Shown: positions 10,532-21,731, counted from the first letter of the stretch. The stretch: 64,000 nucleotides of DNA from Buddleja alternifolia (GCA_019426215.1 CM033400.1:23110568-23174567); one strand, 5' to 3'. Made by a program: numbers and translations. The notes: generated by a model not told the origin, from the sequence alone.

Positions 10532-11373
10532 TTTAGTAAAGCAATGAACTGAGATTTTCTTTTACTTTGAAGGGGAGAGAGAGAGAGAGTAAAATTTGCA
10601 AAGAGTAAAGTAAGTAATTTTCTACAAAAATTGTGTTTTAAATGATAAAGAAATTGAAACTTGTGTTCTCTCATCTCAATAAGATGTAGACACGTGTAAA
10701 GTGTTTTAATCTCAGCCATGAATAGTATTAACTGCGGACGCGAGTTTTGTGTAAGAGAGAGAAGTTACATTTGGTAACTCCCATTTATAAAGATTTGACA
10801 TCCGAGTTAAAGTTTTAAAAACGTTTGGGATTTTCAGAGTGTAGTACAAGTGCCTGATGGTACACTGACACGTACATAGACACGTGCTATTTTTAAACCG
10901 CCATTATGAAAAGTTTTGATTACCCGCCAGTTTGATGTGATGGAAGCGTATAGATAGAGTACAACATAGACTGTTGAGTCTATCCACTACTTCAAGAAGC
11001 TTGTAAAATTTATGCATGAGTTTTATAAACAATTTTATATTTAGTGTTGAATGGAATTGGTTCAACGCTTAACAGATACCACTCATTGTTATACCACTTG
11101 TTGGTAATTATTGTAATTGTTGTAATATTGACGCTTGAGATCAAAGACCTTTTTATGTTTGAGCGTCCAATATTTTATGCACAAATAATACTGAGCATTG
11201 ATGATCATGCATAAGAACATTTTTAATCATTGACGCTTGGAATATGTTTCAAGTACAATTTTAAGGTTCTCCCTAAGTTTGATAACTTGTAACCACTTTT
11301 CAAAAATCTTTTGGACATAAATAAAGTGGATTCCCCCTAAATTATATGTCTAATAAAATATGATGCATAATGA
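10532..11373 (-). other. Spacer after pol of copy B, with polypurine tract
   Basis: No gene. On the minus strand it contains TTTAGGGGGAATCC (about 11325-11339), counterpart of the tract in copy A, and the GTACGTGTCAGTGTACCATC-type block at 10854-10876. Comparison of the two spacers shows alternating conserved and divergent blocks rather than uniform decay. Confidence 0.45.
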
Positions 11374-12924
11374 TTAAGTGTTTAAGTCGATCATACCTAG
11401 TTCACTTCTCAAAGTGAGAAAGCGTTGTTCATTGAGCGCTTTGGTGAAGATATCTGCCAGTTGTTTGTCAGTTCCAATAAAATGCATGGAGATATCTTTC
11501 TTTTGAACATGGTCACGAAGAAAATGGTGTCAATATGTTTGGTTCTGGAATGAAAAACAGGGTTTTGAGTCATGGCTAGAGCGCTTTGGTTATCACAATG
11601 AATAGGGGTTGGACCTAGGATTATGCCATAATCTCTAAGTTGTTGCCTCATCCATAACACTTGTGCACAACAACTTTCTGCAGCTACATACTCAGCTTCG
11701 GCTATGGAGGTAGCTATAGAATGCTGTTTCTTACTATGCCATGAAACTGACATATCACCTAGAAATTGACATGTACCACTAGTACTCTTACGATCTATTT
11801 TGCAACTTGCAAAATCTGTATCTGAGTAACCAATTAGTTCAAAAGGAGAGTCCCTAGGATACCATAAGCCCACATTTTGTGTGCCTTTTAGGTATTTAAG
11901 GATCTTCTTGGCAGCAACTAAGTATGACTCTTTAGGATCGGCTTGAAACCGTGCACACATGCATACCAAAAACATAATATCAGGTCTGCTAGCAGTAAGA
12001 TAAAGAAGTGATCCAATGATACCTCTATAGTTAGTGATATCAACTTTCTTTCCACTTTCATCTTTATCTAGTTTAAGCGTTTAGCTCATTGGAATTTTTG
12101 AATATGATGCATGTTCTATACCAAATTTCTTAATCATATCTCTTGTATATTTAGCTTGTTAATAAATATGCCATTAGGGAGTTATATAACTTGTAATCCT
12201 AAGAAAAAAAAGTTAATTCACCCATCATGCTCATTTCAAATTGTTCTTGCATCATTTTCGAAAATTTCTCACACAGACGCTTGTTAGTAGAACCAAACAT
12301 AATATTATCAACATAAATTTGGACTAAGAGAATATCTTCATCATTGGTAATCTTAAATAACGTTGTATCAACGCTGCCTTTTGAAAATCCTTTACCAATA
12401 AGGAAAATAGAGAGAGTGTCATACCATGCTCGGGGTGCTTGCTTAAGCCCATAAAGTGCTTTGTCTAGCTTGTAAACCATACCCTTACCATGGTCGTTGA
12501 TGAATCCCTGTGGTTGCTCCACATATACCTATTCTTGGAGTTTACCATTCAGGAAGGCACTCTTCACGTCCATTTGATACATTGTAAACTTGTTGAACGC
12601 TGCATACACTAGAAACATACGAATTGTTTCAAGACGGGCGACAGGAGCATATGTCTCATCAAAATCAATACCCTTTTCTTAGCAATAACCTTGAGCAACG
12701 AGTCTGGCCTTGTTCTTTATTACAATGCCATTCTCATCCATCTTGTTTCTATATACCCATCTAGTTCCAATAACTCCTTGGTGAGTTGGTCTTGGTACTA
12801 GCGTCCAAACCTTACTACGCTCAAACTGATTAAGTTCTTCTTGCATGGCTTCAATCCAGCTTGGATCGCGTAGCGCTTCATCTACTTTCTTAGGCTCCAT
12901 TTGAGATAGAAAGCTTGTGAACAT
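11374..12924 (-). pseudogene. copia RT and RNase H of copy B, broken
   Basis: RT begins 12924-12679 (E-L-N-Q-F-E-R-S-K-V-W, R-N-K-M-D-E-N-G, K-A-R-L-V-A-Q-G-Y), stops at a TAA, resumes through [13 protein letters not shown], another stop, and 12522-12199 (Y-K-L-D-K-A-L-Y-G-L-K-Q-A-P-R-A-W-Y). The catalytic motif reads Y-V-D-N (about 12307-12318) instead of Y-V-D-D, a single G-to-A change. A T-run frameshift follows at about 12205. RNase H (11975-11409) has S-K-K-Q-H-S-I-A-T-S-I-A-E-A-E-Y and C-D-N-Q-S-A-L, then shifts frame; the original stop is at 11374-11376. Confidence 0.9.
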
Positions 12925-14605
12925 AGCCTTATTAAATGTAGCTGCTCTAATCCTAACAGGCGCTTCAATATCTCCAATAATCTGCTCAGGTGGATGATCA
13001 CGCAGCCATAGTCAATCTGGTTGGAACGGGTTAAGAGGTTGAACAGGTGCTTGACGATCAGACGCTTGATTATCCTCTTGCGTAGGCGCTTCAAGTTCAT
13101 TGTTTCTTTTTTGCTCTTGATGATCACTCTCTTCATGATCATCAGCAGATCTTGCATTGTTATCCGAAATATCCTCACGAGTAATCTTAGGAGGTGGCAC
13201 TGAGATCTCATCATATGTCGTCACTATCATCATCAATGGTAATCTTAGACGCTTGATGACACAGATCTTCAACTCCTACATCATTCACATTAACCTTACA
13301 CGGTTCCTGGTTAGCATCATCAAAAACAACGTGAATAGATTCCTCAACCTTCGTTTTGATCTTATTTAAGATGCGAAAATTCTTTCCATTCTTGGCGTAG
13401 CCTAGAAAAATTCCCTCATTCGCTTTAGGATCAAATGTCTTTAGGCTTTGGGATCCATTATTATGGATAAAATATTTAGAACCAAAGACATGAAAGTATG
13501 AAACATTTGGCTTACGTCCCTTCCACAGTTCATATGGAGTTTTTCCATGCTTTTTGTTGATCATGCAACGGTTTTGAGTGTAACAGGTAGTGTTGACCGC
13601 TTCGGCCCAAAACCTAGGAGCAAGCTTGGATTCTACTAACATTGTCCTGGCAGCATCCTTAAGCGTTCTGTTTCGGCACTCAGCAACACCATTCTGTTGG
13701 GCAGTTCTGGGAGCTGAATACTCATGATGTATTCCATTCTTTGCACAAAACTTCTCAACAACCTTGTTATTAAACTCAGTACCGTGATGGCTTCTTATTC
13801 TTGCAACCTTAAGATTTTTCAATGTTTGAAGTTGCCGAATAAGCGTTGTTAACTTGTCACATGTTTCATCTTTGGATGAAAGAAATTCCACCCAAGTAAA
13901 TCGAGAGAAATCATTCACTATCACCAAAGTATACTTTTTACCGCTCACACTAATCGTTTGAACAGGTCCAAACAGATCCATGTGAAGTAGTTCAAGTATT
14001 CTAGAGGTAGATAGATGAGGTTTTCTCTTGAAAGATGATTTGACTTGTTTGCCTATTTGACAAGCGTCACAAAGGCGATCTTTATGAAATGATCCTTTTG
14101 GTAATCCCTCTACAAGATTTAGATTTATAAGCTGAGAGATTGTCTTAAAGTTGAGGTGATTCATTTTTCTATGCCATAACCAACCCGTTTTAGATTCATT
14201 TTTAGCAACAAAACATGTTGGGTTGTTATCAAGTGTTGAACCCCAATCTACCAAATATACATTGTTTGTTCTTTTACCTTTCAATTTAGTATACTTAGTC
14301 TTAGCGTCATTTATATAGCAACAGTTGCCTGAGATGACTTCAAAGTCTTTATCACAAAATTGACTTATGCTTAATAAATTGTGCTTTAGACCCTCAACAT
14401 AATAAACATCACTTATCATGATGTTCCTCCTATGCATAGTACCTATACCTTTGGTTTTACCTTTGGAGTTGTCACCAAATACAACCTGAGGACCATTGGC
14501 AGTTCGATAGTTGATTAGAAGATCTTTGGAACCAGTCATGTGCCTTGACGATCCACTATCGAAGTACCAAACAGATGTATTGGCTTTAGCTCTAGGTTCC
14601 TGCAA
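12925..14605 (-). pseudogene. copia protease end and integrase of copy B
   Basis: The open block 14605-13211 (464 residues) starts near the protease active site W-Y-F-D-S-G-S-S-R-H-M-T-G. It continues through the H-H-C-C zinc site of integrase (H-R-K-M-N-H, C-D-A-C) and the core (H-M-D-L-F-G-P, N-D-F-S-R-F-T-W, S-H-H-G-T-E-F, E-Y-S-A-P-R-T-A-Q-Q-N-G), so the catalytic D-D-E region is present. The usual R-S-D-x-G-x-E-F reads R-S-H-H-G-T-E-F, so the second catalytic aspartate appears replaced by histidine. After D-D-S-D-D-I the frame breaks into two short overlapping pieces (13272-13012, 13214-12882) that form the acidic linker to RT. Confidence 0.88.
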
Positions 14606-14619
14606 TCAAAAGGGAAGTT

Positions 14620-16818
14620 CTAGTTTTGTTTAGGTACCCATTGTTGCTTGGGTCCTTTAACATTAGTAGCATTGTTAGTTTGAATTAGAACTTTAGGAAC
14701 CCATATTTGTCTAGTCTTCATTGTAAGAATACTGACCTTCTTGGGTTTCACATTGTGTTGTGTGTGCTGTTTGGGTGTATAGTAATATCCTCTATTATAA
14801 TAGTAATCATAATCATAGTCATAGTCATAGTCATAATCATCATAGTAGCGATAATATGATCTAGACCGTTGTGGATATTGACGCTGGTATTTCCTTGGCA
14901 CTGGCTTGGGTTGCATTTTTGGTGCTGGACGCTTAGCGCTTGATTCACAGTGATTAGATTTATCTTTAGCCTTTTGGGCGTTTGGATGAATCCGTTTTTG
15001 TGAATCATTTGCCTTTGCTTTACCCTGGTCTGAGTCAGCTTTGACTTTCTCATTTGGCCTCGTACCATTGTCGCTTGGTTCAACATGTGTTTGATTTTGT
15101 GAACCTTCTTCAACAAAGAAAACACCCTTTCCTCTGTTGTTTGCCGTAATTTTAGATTTGTTTGGTTGTTTACTGAATTTATTGCATCCTAAACCGGTCT
15201 TTTCACCAAATAATCTTGTTACGTCAGTCATATTGTCTAGCTTTCTTGGCGCTTTAGACAATGATGAGACGAGCTGTTCTGATTTAGCAAGTCTAGCAAT
15301 CAGCTCAGCTTCTCTCTTGACTATTATATCAAGATCACTTTTCAATTGGATTATTTCACTCTCAAGCGATTGGTTTTTCTCAATGCAGTATTGCTGAACT
15401 TGCAACTTTGCTTTGACTGATGAAATAATATCAAAGTGATTTTGGTATAATTTGGCGGCAACTTGACAATTATTATAATATTCTTTGACTTTGTCAAGCA
15501 ATTCTTCATAAGAAAGAGGAAGAGATAATTCAGTGTTTACCTCAGGAGAGGCTTCATCATCTCTGGCCATGAGACAAATAAGAGCTGAGTCATCCACTGG
15601 CTCATCATCATCACTACTCTCTTCTGAAGACTCCAAATCTTCAGGTGCGAATGCTTGTTCTGATTCCGCTAGCAAACCTTGTTGACGAAGGTTGTTCCTG
15701 AATTGGTTTCTATCCAAGTAATCCTGCCTTGAAGGCTTAGATACGTTTGGATAAGGGCAATTTACCTGGTAGTGCCTTAGTTTTCTGCAATTATAACAAA
15801 GATTAGTTTTCATCTTTTGTTCATTTGTTAACCTTGTAGTGTGTGGTTTTGAGACCACTAGTGCTGAGAGATTTTGAGCAGACACTTGGTACTGAACAAG
15901 CGCTTGGGATGTAGGAACAGAATATTGAGGCGCTTGAAACTGTTGATGTATTGGAGCAGGCGCTTGATATGAACTGTGTCCTTGATGCTTAGGACTATTT
16001 CCTTTCTTTTCATATCTTAGGAACTTTCTAAATCTATTTAGAAGCGCTAGTTCTTCATCCTCACTGATATCTGAACATTTTCCCTTATTACCCAATTTAC
16101 CCTTGTTTGATGCTACGAGCGCTCCAGATTCAATTAACGGACTACTCACAACATCACTGACTGAATTTAAGTCAAACTCAAATGTCTTGATTTCTGAAAA
16201 GGCGTCTTCTGGACTTAAAAGATCCGACATGTTAGATTCTCTCATTGCGGTTGTCTTCATCAAAAATCTACTAGGTAGACTTCTGAAAATCTTAACCACC
16301 ATTTCTCTGTTTTCTAAATCCATTCCCAATGATGTAAGTTCCTTAACAAGAGCTGTGAATCTTATGTCCAATTACTATAGGGTCTCGTTGGGTAACATCT
16401 TAAAGCTATTGAACTTTTCTTTAGCAATGGAGAGCTTATTTTCCTTGATTTGAGTTGATCCACCACAGATTATGGCCAACTTATCCCAAATTTCTTTCGT
16501 GGTATTACATGATTTGACTTTGTTGAATAAATTATCGTTATCACCAATAGCCGTATACAAAGCATTTCGACCAACATTGTCCAAATTTGCTCTTCGACGC
16601 TCATCAGTGGACCACTCTTGTTTAGGTTTCTCAACATAGCCATCTGGAGTTTCTTCTATGGCTCCAGGCGCTCTGGTAATAACCTTCAGAATTTGTATTA
16701 GTCCATCTGAAATAATATCGCACATTTCGTCATCACATGAGCAAAGGTATGTGAAGGCTTTGATCTTTCATGAGTTATAGTTTGACTCGGTCAACTTAGG
16801 TACTTTAGAAAAAGCCAT
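14620..16818 (-). pseudogene. Sirevirus-like gag with zinc knuckle, three stops
   Basis: ATG at 16816-16818 reads M-A-F-S-K-V-P-K-L-T-E-S-N-Y-N-S, then a TGA where tryptophan is usual, then continues to 16375. There a TAG and a TAA lie side by side, followed by 583 open residues to 14620. The D-E-E-L-A-L-L-N-R-F-R-K-F-L block and coiled-coil-like stretch are typical of Sirevirus gag. The zinc knuckle C-Y-N-C-R-K-L-R-H-Y-Q-V-N-C keeps all four ligands (CX2CX4HX4C). A run of D-Y dipeptides (near 14800-14840) and N/K-rich tail precede the stop. The pol frame follows in a different frame 15 bases on. Confidence 0.88.
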
Positions 16819-16910
16819 AAAGAGAATTTTTTAAACAACTGGATTTGAAAAAGAAAAAGGATCTAAACAAGCTGTTATGCTTGGAAATTTTAAAAAATTC
16901 AACTTTAACC

Positions 16911-16922
16911 GCTCTGATACCA
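16911..16922 (-). other. Primer binding site, initiator-Met tRNA
   Basis: Minus-strand TGGTATCAGAGC, the standard match to the 3' end of plant initiator methionine tRNA, two bases inside the LTR end. It fixes the element's orientation and the 3' end of the 5' LTR. Confidence 0.92.
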
Positions 16923-16924
16923 CT

Positions 16925-18462
16925 TGTTGGTCCCAAGTGGCATACGAAAGGGTCTAGAAGGGGGGGTTGAATAGACCCTAAAGTCTTTTTTACCTTCAAA
17001 AAATTTTGTATAAAAATTCATTGGACGCTTGAGAAGTAGGCGCTTGGCCTGAGCATCTAATGAAGACTGTTTTATAAAGTTAACTTAGACTTCAAGATTT
17101 GAATACTACAACCAAATAGGTTTAAGAGTTCACTTCTTTAATCAGTGTTAGCACAACGGAATGATTTTGTAGTCTTCTTGTTTAAAAGCTTTAGCGTCAC
17201 AAACGGTTCCTTAGTTGCTTAGCGTTCACTTGAGTTGTACATAACAGATTTATGCAATGATATAATAATATGAAAAATGACTGTAAAGTAAAGAACACGA
17301 TATTTGTAAGGTTCGTTGGGTGGTGTAATCCCAACTACGTCCTTCTTCTCCTTGAACACTTAGAGGCAATCCACTAAGATGGTTCTCAAAGAATCACACA
17401 TAAACTTCTACAAATTAGGGAGAGATGGATGTTGATGACTTGAACTCCTTGATCACACAGATTTCTGCTCCAAATCACTTTTAGCCCCTTGCTTATTTCA
17501 CCCAGAAATAATGCAAGTATCCAACTTTGACTTCACACAGATCGCGAGGCTTGGATGAGGTTTTTCTAAACGATTTGTTTGATTTTGGTAAAGTTCAAAC
17601 AACTGGGAATATCTCAATAGTAGTGTAGGTTTCTCCAAAAAGAATGTTTGAGATATTTGGTTGACTGTCTCAGGAATTGAAGAAAAGCAAGAAGAATGTT
17701 TTTTTGAAAATTCTGGCTTTTCTGAGATTTTAAGGAATGAGACTTCAATGCAACAACAATTTTGGCTTGGAGTGGATTGTTATTTTTGGCTAGTTGTTGA
17801 AGTCCTATTTATAGGATTTCTTGGAAAAAGTGTCGTTTGACACATGCACAGGCGCGTGTCTCTCACTTCCGCGAGTGAACCACTTTTGTCCTTTTTCCTA
17901 AAAATCTGCTGCACAAAAGTTGGTGCTGCAGTCTGTGAATAGTTGACAGTCCAATAGGGTGGCTTCTCCGTACGTCTGAAAGTGCTTATCACATTTAATG
18001 CTATTATCAGCATTTAATGCATTTGAATTAAATGCCCGTTGGCACTTAATGCACTGAGAATATTTGCATTAAACTCCTTCTGGACTTGAAAATAAATTCA
18101 GGTGAAATCCATCATTGCTAGACGCTTATCCATCCTTGAATTACTTTTGTCCTATAAGGTGACTCTTAATGTAGCTGGTCATTTGGACGCTTGGAAACTT
18201 CATCTTCATTCAGACTTCAGGCGCTTGAGTCTTCAAACTTTACTACTGATAAGCTCACTTAGAATTCATCTGACGCTCTGCCTAAGACTACTTAGCCTAA
18301 CACTCTAGAATAAAAACAAAACGAAGTCTATAAAGTCTATTACAAATCTAACGCTTCAAAGCTCATACATGATTTCTACTAAAATCAAACTTACATATTT
18401 TGGGGTCTAACATAAAATCCTAATTTGTCATCATCAAAATATCTAACATGAAATTCCTAACA
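16925..18462 (-). repeat. 5' LTR of Sirevirus copy B
   Basis: On the minus strand it starts TGTTAGGAATTTC at 18462, contains a GATGATGACAAAT motif near its start as common in Sirevirus LTRs, and ends GGGACCAACA at 16925, two bases before the PBS. TGTTAG also occurs at 18412 and 18447, so the exact outer end is slightly uncertain. 18462 is preferred because the unrelated foldback element begins right after it. No second LTR is present to compare. Confidence 0.78.
17804..17815 (-). promoter_or_regulatory. TATA box in Sirevirus LTR
   Basis: Minus strand CCTATAAATAGG, an excellent TATA box about 650 bases from the LTR start, near the middle of the LTR where the U3/R boundary is expected. Probably directs the genomic RNA of the element. 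Confidence 0.6.
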
Positions 18463-19065
18463 TCACCTCAATCCCAAATTGATCCTCTGTGGTTTTAATT
18501 TGTCTCATTTTAGTCTCTGTGGTTCTTTAATCTATTTCAATTCAATCCTTATGGCAAAATTAATCCTTACTTATCATTTAACCATTTTACAATATTGCAA
18601 ATTTGGCACTGCAGGATAAGGCAAGTTCGCAAATGGTACTACGCTTTTCAGTTTTCTCATTTTTGGTACCAAAAATATTTTTTTTTCTCAATTTGGGTAC
18701 CGTCGTCAGTATTTTGATGGATTTTGACACGTGTCCGTTAACTTTGACACACATAGGGGTGTAACTTGAGCCGAGTCGGCTCGACTCGAGCTCTACTCGA
18801 GCTCGAGCCGATTTATTTCTTCAAAAAGCTCGTGAGCCCGGCTCGCGAGCTTCTTCAGTAATATTTCTAATTAATATATATATATATATATATATAATAG
18901 TTATATATATAATGCACATATGCAACTGGTATACAACTGCACACAGCTGTCTACCAGCAGCAATATAAAGCAAATATATATATATATATATTATAATATT
19001 TATATATTAAAATAATAATATAATTTATTAAAACTAAAATTGAAAAACCACCAAATGAAAACAAC

Positions 19066-19341
19066 TTGAAAGCTTTTCATCTCTCTCACCTCACTCTTCA
19101 TCTGCTGTGTACGCAAAGCTCAAAGCCTCAAAACATGTCAAATTCGATTGGGCACATCAACACCGCTAAATCGTCCATCGCCGCCGCCGCCGAAAAATCA
19201 CGCATCTCCATCGCCCAGATCCGTGCTTTCCCCGCAACCGCTAACAACATAGTCCCAGCCACCGCCGCGCGAAGCCACCACCGCCTCCACAAACTTCTTG
19301 CCTGTAAATATTACAGTCCATATCTGAGTTTTATGAAGTAA
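19066..19341 (+). pseudogene. Gene-like GC-rich fragment inside the hAT-like element
   Basis: An open frame of 91 residues with an alanine- and serine-rich centre (A-A-A-A-E-K-S-R-I-S-I-A-Q-I-R). Base composition is strikingly GC-rich (CGCCGCCGCCGCCG) against the AT-rich surroundings, as expected of a captured host exon. I do not recognise the family. It could equally be a chance ORF in low-complexity sequence. No start context or neighbours clarify it. Confidence 0.3.
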
Positions 19342-19379
19342 ACAACTCCATGAATAGTTTAATTCATGGAGTTGTTTAC
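19338..19379. repeat. Perfect short hairpin in the hAT-like element
   Basis: GTAAACAACTCCATGAA and its reverse complement are separated by about eight bases (TAGTTTAA region). The stem is perfect over 17 bases or more. It has no T-run of a terminator and lies next to an A-rich stretch. Function unknown; it may be a small foldback insertion. Confidence 0.6.
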
Positions 19380-20344
19380 CCCATGAACAAGCAGAAAGCT
19401 TGCTGCAAAACACAAAAAAAAAAATAAAAAAAATTGGAGCCTCCAGGCTCGCGAGCCGGGCTCGGCTCGCGCTTGCGAACTCGAGCTGTTATTTGAGCTA
19501 ACGAGCTCGAGCTCAAATATCCCAACTCGAGCTCGAGCTCGAGCCTGAAAAAATCGCCAGGCTCGGCTCGAGCTCGGCTCATTTACACCCCTAGACATAC
19601 ACAAAATTATATAATATTTTATAAATAAAAATAACCAAAAAAAAGTCACTGTTCATCATCTTGGAAGACGATGAACAATGACCAGATCCCCCCCCCCCCC
19701 CCCCCAACAACACACACACACATACATATATAGACACACATAGACATATATAATATGTATATATATACACACAAAATTATATATATAAATAACAAAAAAA
19801 AGTCACTGTTCATCGTCTTCACAGTGAAGACGATGAACATTGACTTTTTTTTTTTGGTTATTTGTACATATAAAATATTATATAATTTTGTGTGTGTCAA
19901 AGTTAACGGACAAGTGTCAAAATCCGTCAAAATACTGACGGCGGTACCCAAATTGAGAAAACAAATATTTTTGGTACCAAAAGTGAGAAAACTGAAAAGC
20001 GTGGTACCATTTGCGAACTTGCCTTATCCTACGGTACCAAATTTGCAATATTGTAAAATGGTTAAATGATAAGTAAGGATTAATTTTGCCATAAGAATTG
20101 AATTGAAATAGATTATAGAACCATAGGGACTAAAATGAGACAAATTAAAACCATAGGGACCAATTTGAGATTGAGGTGAAAACTGGGGGACCAAAATGAA
20201 TTTATCACCTAATCAACATGTAAATATTTTAAGCATGCATTATAGAACATAAAATGTAAATCCTAAGTTCATGAAAAGTGTATCTCATCACATATAACAA
20301 GCATATATCATACACAAGGCATATATGTGAACATAAGCATAAAA

Positions 20345-21115
20345 TAAATATAATTTATTTCATTAATCAAATCCAATTTGACTATTGAGAAATTAAATCT
20401 CATACAATTTTCATACTAAGACTAAATCAAATTTAATCGAATTCAAATCGAATCCAATTTAATTTTCATGCGATCAAAAAATCTAACTTTCAAATAGTTA
20501 AATCCAATTTAATTATCATGAAAGATTAAATATAATTTAATCCAAGTGAAATTAAATATAATATAATTTCCATAGGAGGACTAATCTTATTTAATCAATG
20601 TGAAATTAAATCTAAATTAATTTATATAGGTAGACTAAATCTAATTTAATCCAAATGAAAATAAACTCAATTTAACTTTCACTGGTGGATTAAATCTTAA
20701 TTTAATCAAGGTGGAATAAAATCCAATTTAATTTCCATGGGCTCACAAATCGTTACAAAATTAAAAATAATTTAATTAAGTATATAATTAAAACCAATTC
20801 AATTTTGATAGGTGACTAAATTCAATTTAACCACCTTACAGAATTAGTTAAGTTTAATTAGCAACTTAATTAAAACTTATTTAATTTTGATAGATAAACA
20901 AAAATCTAATTTAATTCAAAATAAATCAAATCCAAATTAATTTATTCTAAAATTAAATCCTATATAGTTTATTACAAAGTCAAATATAATTTAATTTTGA
21001 TGGGAAAGATTAAATCCAATTTAATCAATAACAAAATTAAAAATCATTTGATTTTGTTGGGTAAATTAAAACTAATTTAATTTAATATAAATCAAATCCT
21101 ATTTAATTTAAAATG
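20345..21115. repeat. AT-rich degenerate tandem array
   Basis: Repeated variants of AAATCTAATTTAATC followed by ATTTTCAT(A/G)GG recur every 50-65 bases. The units are too diverged for a fixed period but share the order AATT-rich core, GG(T/A)GGA or GG.GAC, then core again. No ORF. It resembles a decayed minisatellite. Confidence 0.5.
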
Positions 21116-21430
21116 AGGAAGACCCAAATCAATTCACGATTGGACCCAATACATGAGTCCAGAATTACATAGCGTTAAGCATTGGGCCCAGCACACAGCT
21201 GTGTAATCAGCTACTTAGTGCCGGGCGAAGCCCAGTGCTTGTTTCGCTGCACCGAGCCAAGCCCAGCGTCTATAACTTGAGCTGGGCTAAGCCTAGCTCG
21301 AGTTTATTCTACGCGAGGCCAAGCCTAGTACAAGTTTGTGTGCGCTGGGCTAAGCCCAGCCCATAATTGATTTAGTTTAATTTTGGGCAAAGCCCAACTC
21401 ATAATTTTAATGTGTTGGGCTCGCCCGACT
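21116..21430. repeat. GGGCT/AGCCC palindrome cluster
   Basis: At least six close variants of GCTGGGCTAAGCCCAGC and GGGCAAAGCCCA, each an imperfect palindrome, spread over about 250 bases between the AT-rich array and the gypsy 3' region. No ORF. It may be part of an unrecognised LTR or a simple low-complexity expansion. Confidence 0.4.
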
Positions 21431-21554
21431 GCTAATTTTAATATTGTAGCAATGAGGGTTTGTGCATTATATTTAAGTGATTGGATGAATGACTCGATTC
21501 GTGATTCCAGTAGTCATTCTTTTAATTGGGTATGATTGCCTCCTGTTTGTTCAC

Positions 21555-21731
21555 AATCTCAATCCATAACCTTATTGGGAATGGGGAGACCTTTTGTAGG
21601 CCCTCAACCTATCTCAGTATTAATGGAGGGATTATGGGGCATGATCTCAATCCATAACCTTAATGGGAGTGGGGAGACCTTTCGTAGGTCCTCAGCCTCT
21701 CTCAGTATTATGGAGGGATTACGGGATTTTG
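21555..21731. repeat. 89-base tandem duplication in gypsy 3' region
   Basis: Two copies begin ATCTCAATCCATAACCTTA at 21555 and 21644 and run through GGGGAGACCTTT.GTAGG and CTCTCAGTATTA to GGAGGGATTA. They differ at several bases, so the duplication is not recent. Non-coding. Confidence 0.8.

Larger units (their letters stand above)
10256..18462 (-). mobile_element. Sirevirus-like Ty1/copia copy B, 5' LTR to 3' ORF
   Basis: On the minus strand it runs LTR (16925-18462), primer binding site (16911-16922), gag, protease, integrase, RT, RNase H, spacer and the first 90 codons of the 3' ORF, ending at about 10255. Protein blocks are nearly the same as in copy A, so both belong to one family. The 3' end and 3' LTR are absent. 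Stops, frameshifts and a changed RT catalytic motif show it is inactive, but it is the better preserved copy. Confidence 0.88.
18754..19593. mobile_element. Non-autonomous hAT-like element with 8-bp target duplication
   Basis: Ends are TAGGGGTGTAA and its complement TTACACCCCTA. Flanks are GACACACA (18746-18753) and GACATACA (19594-19601), an 8-bp duplication with one mismatch, as hAT transposons make. Subterminal regions are dense in GAGCTCGAGC/GGCTCG palindromic motifs. The element lies in the left arm of a foldback element. The right arm preserves the unoccupied site at 19888-19908, confirming the insertion. No transposase ORF is present. Confidence 0.85.
18463..20209. mobile_element. Foldback element with MULE-type termini
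   Basis: The two arms are long inverted repeats: left 18463-18753, continuing at 19602-19680 after a nested insertion; right about 19800-20209. The right terminus (minus strand GGTGATAAATTCATTTTGG) and the blocks AATCTCAAATTGGTCCC and TTTTAATTTGTCTC match the ends of the 12-kb MULE at 29434-41681. The left terminus is missing its outer 40 or so bases, being cut by the Sirevirus LTR. The centre holds a GATGAAC/GTTCATC hairpin, a C-run and CA repeats. It has no transposase and would be non-autonomous. Confidence 0.72.

Noticed and set aside
14748..15125. 125-codon minus-strand ORF rich in M, T and I
   Set aside because: Alternate frame of the gag DYDYDY region; the M-I-M-T-M-T repetition is the shifted reading of the GAT/TAT repeat.
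19687..19706. Long C-run as a possible assembly error
   Set aside because: Similar C-runs recur in the related module at 41927-41948 and in one LTR (44724-44736), so they appear genuine, although the exact lengths may be unreliable.
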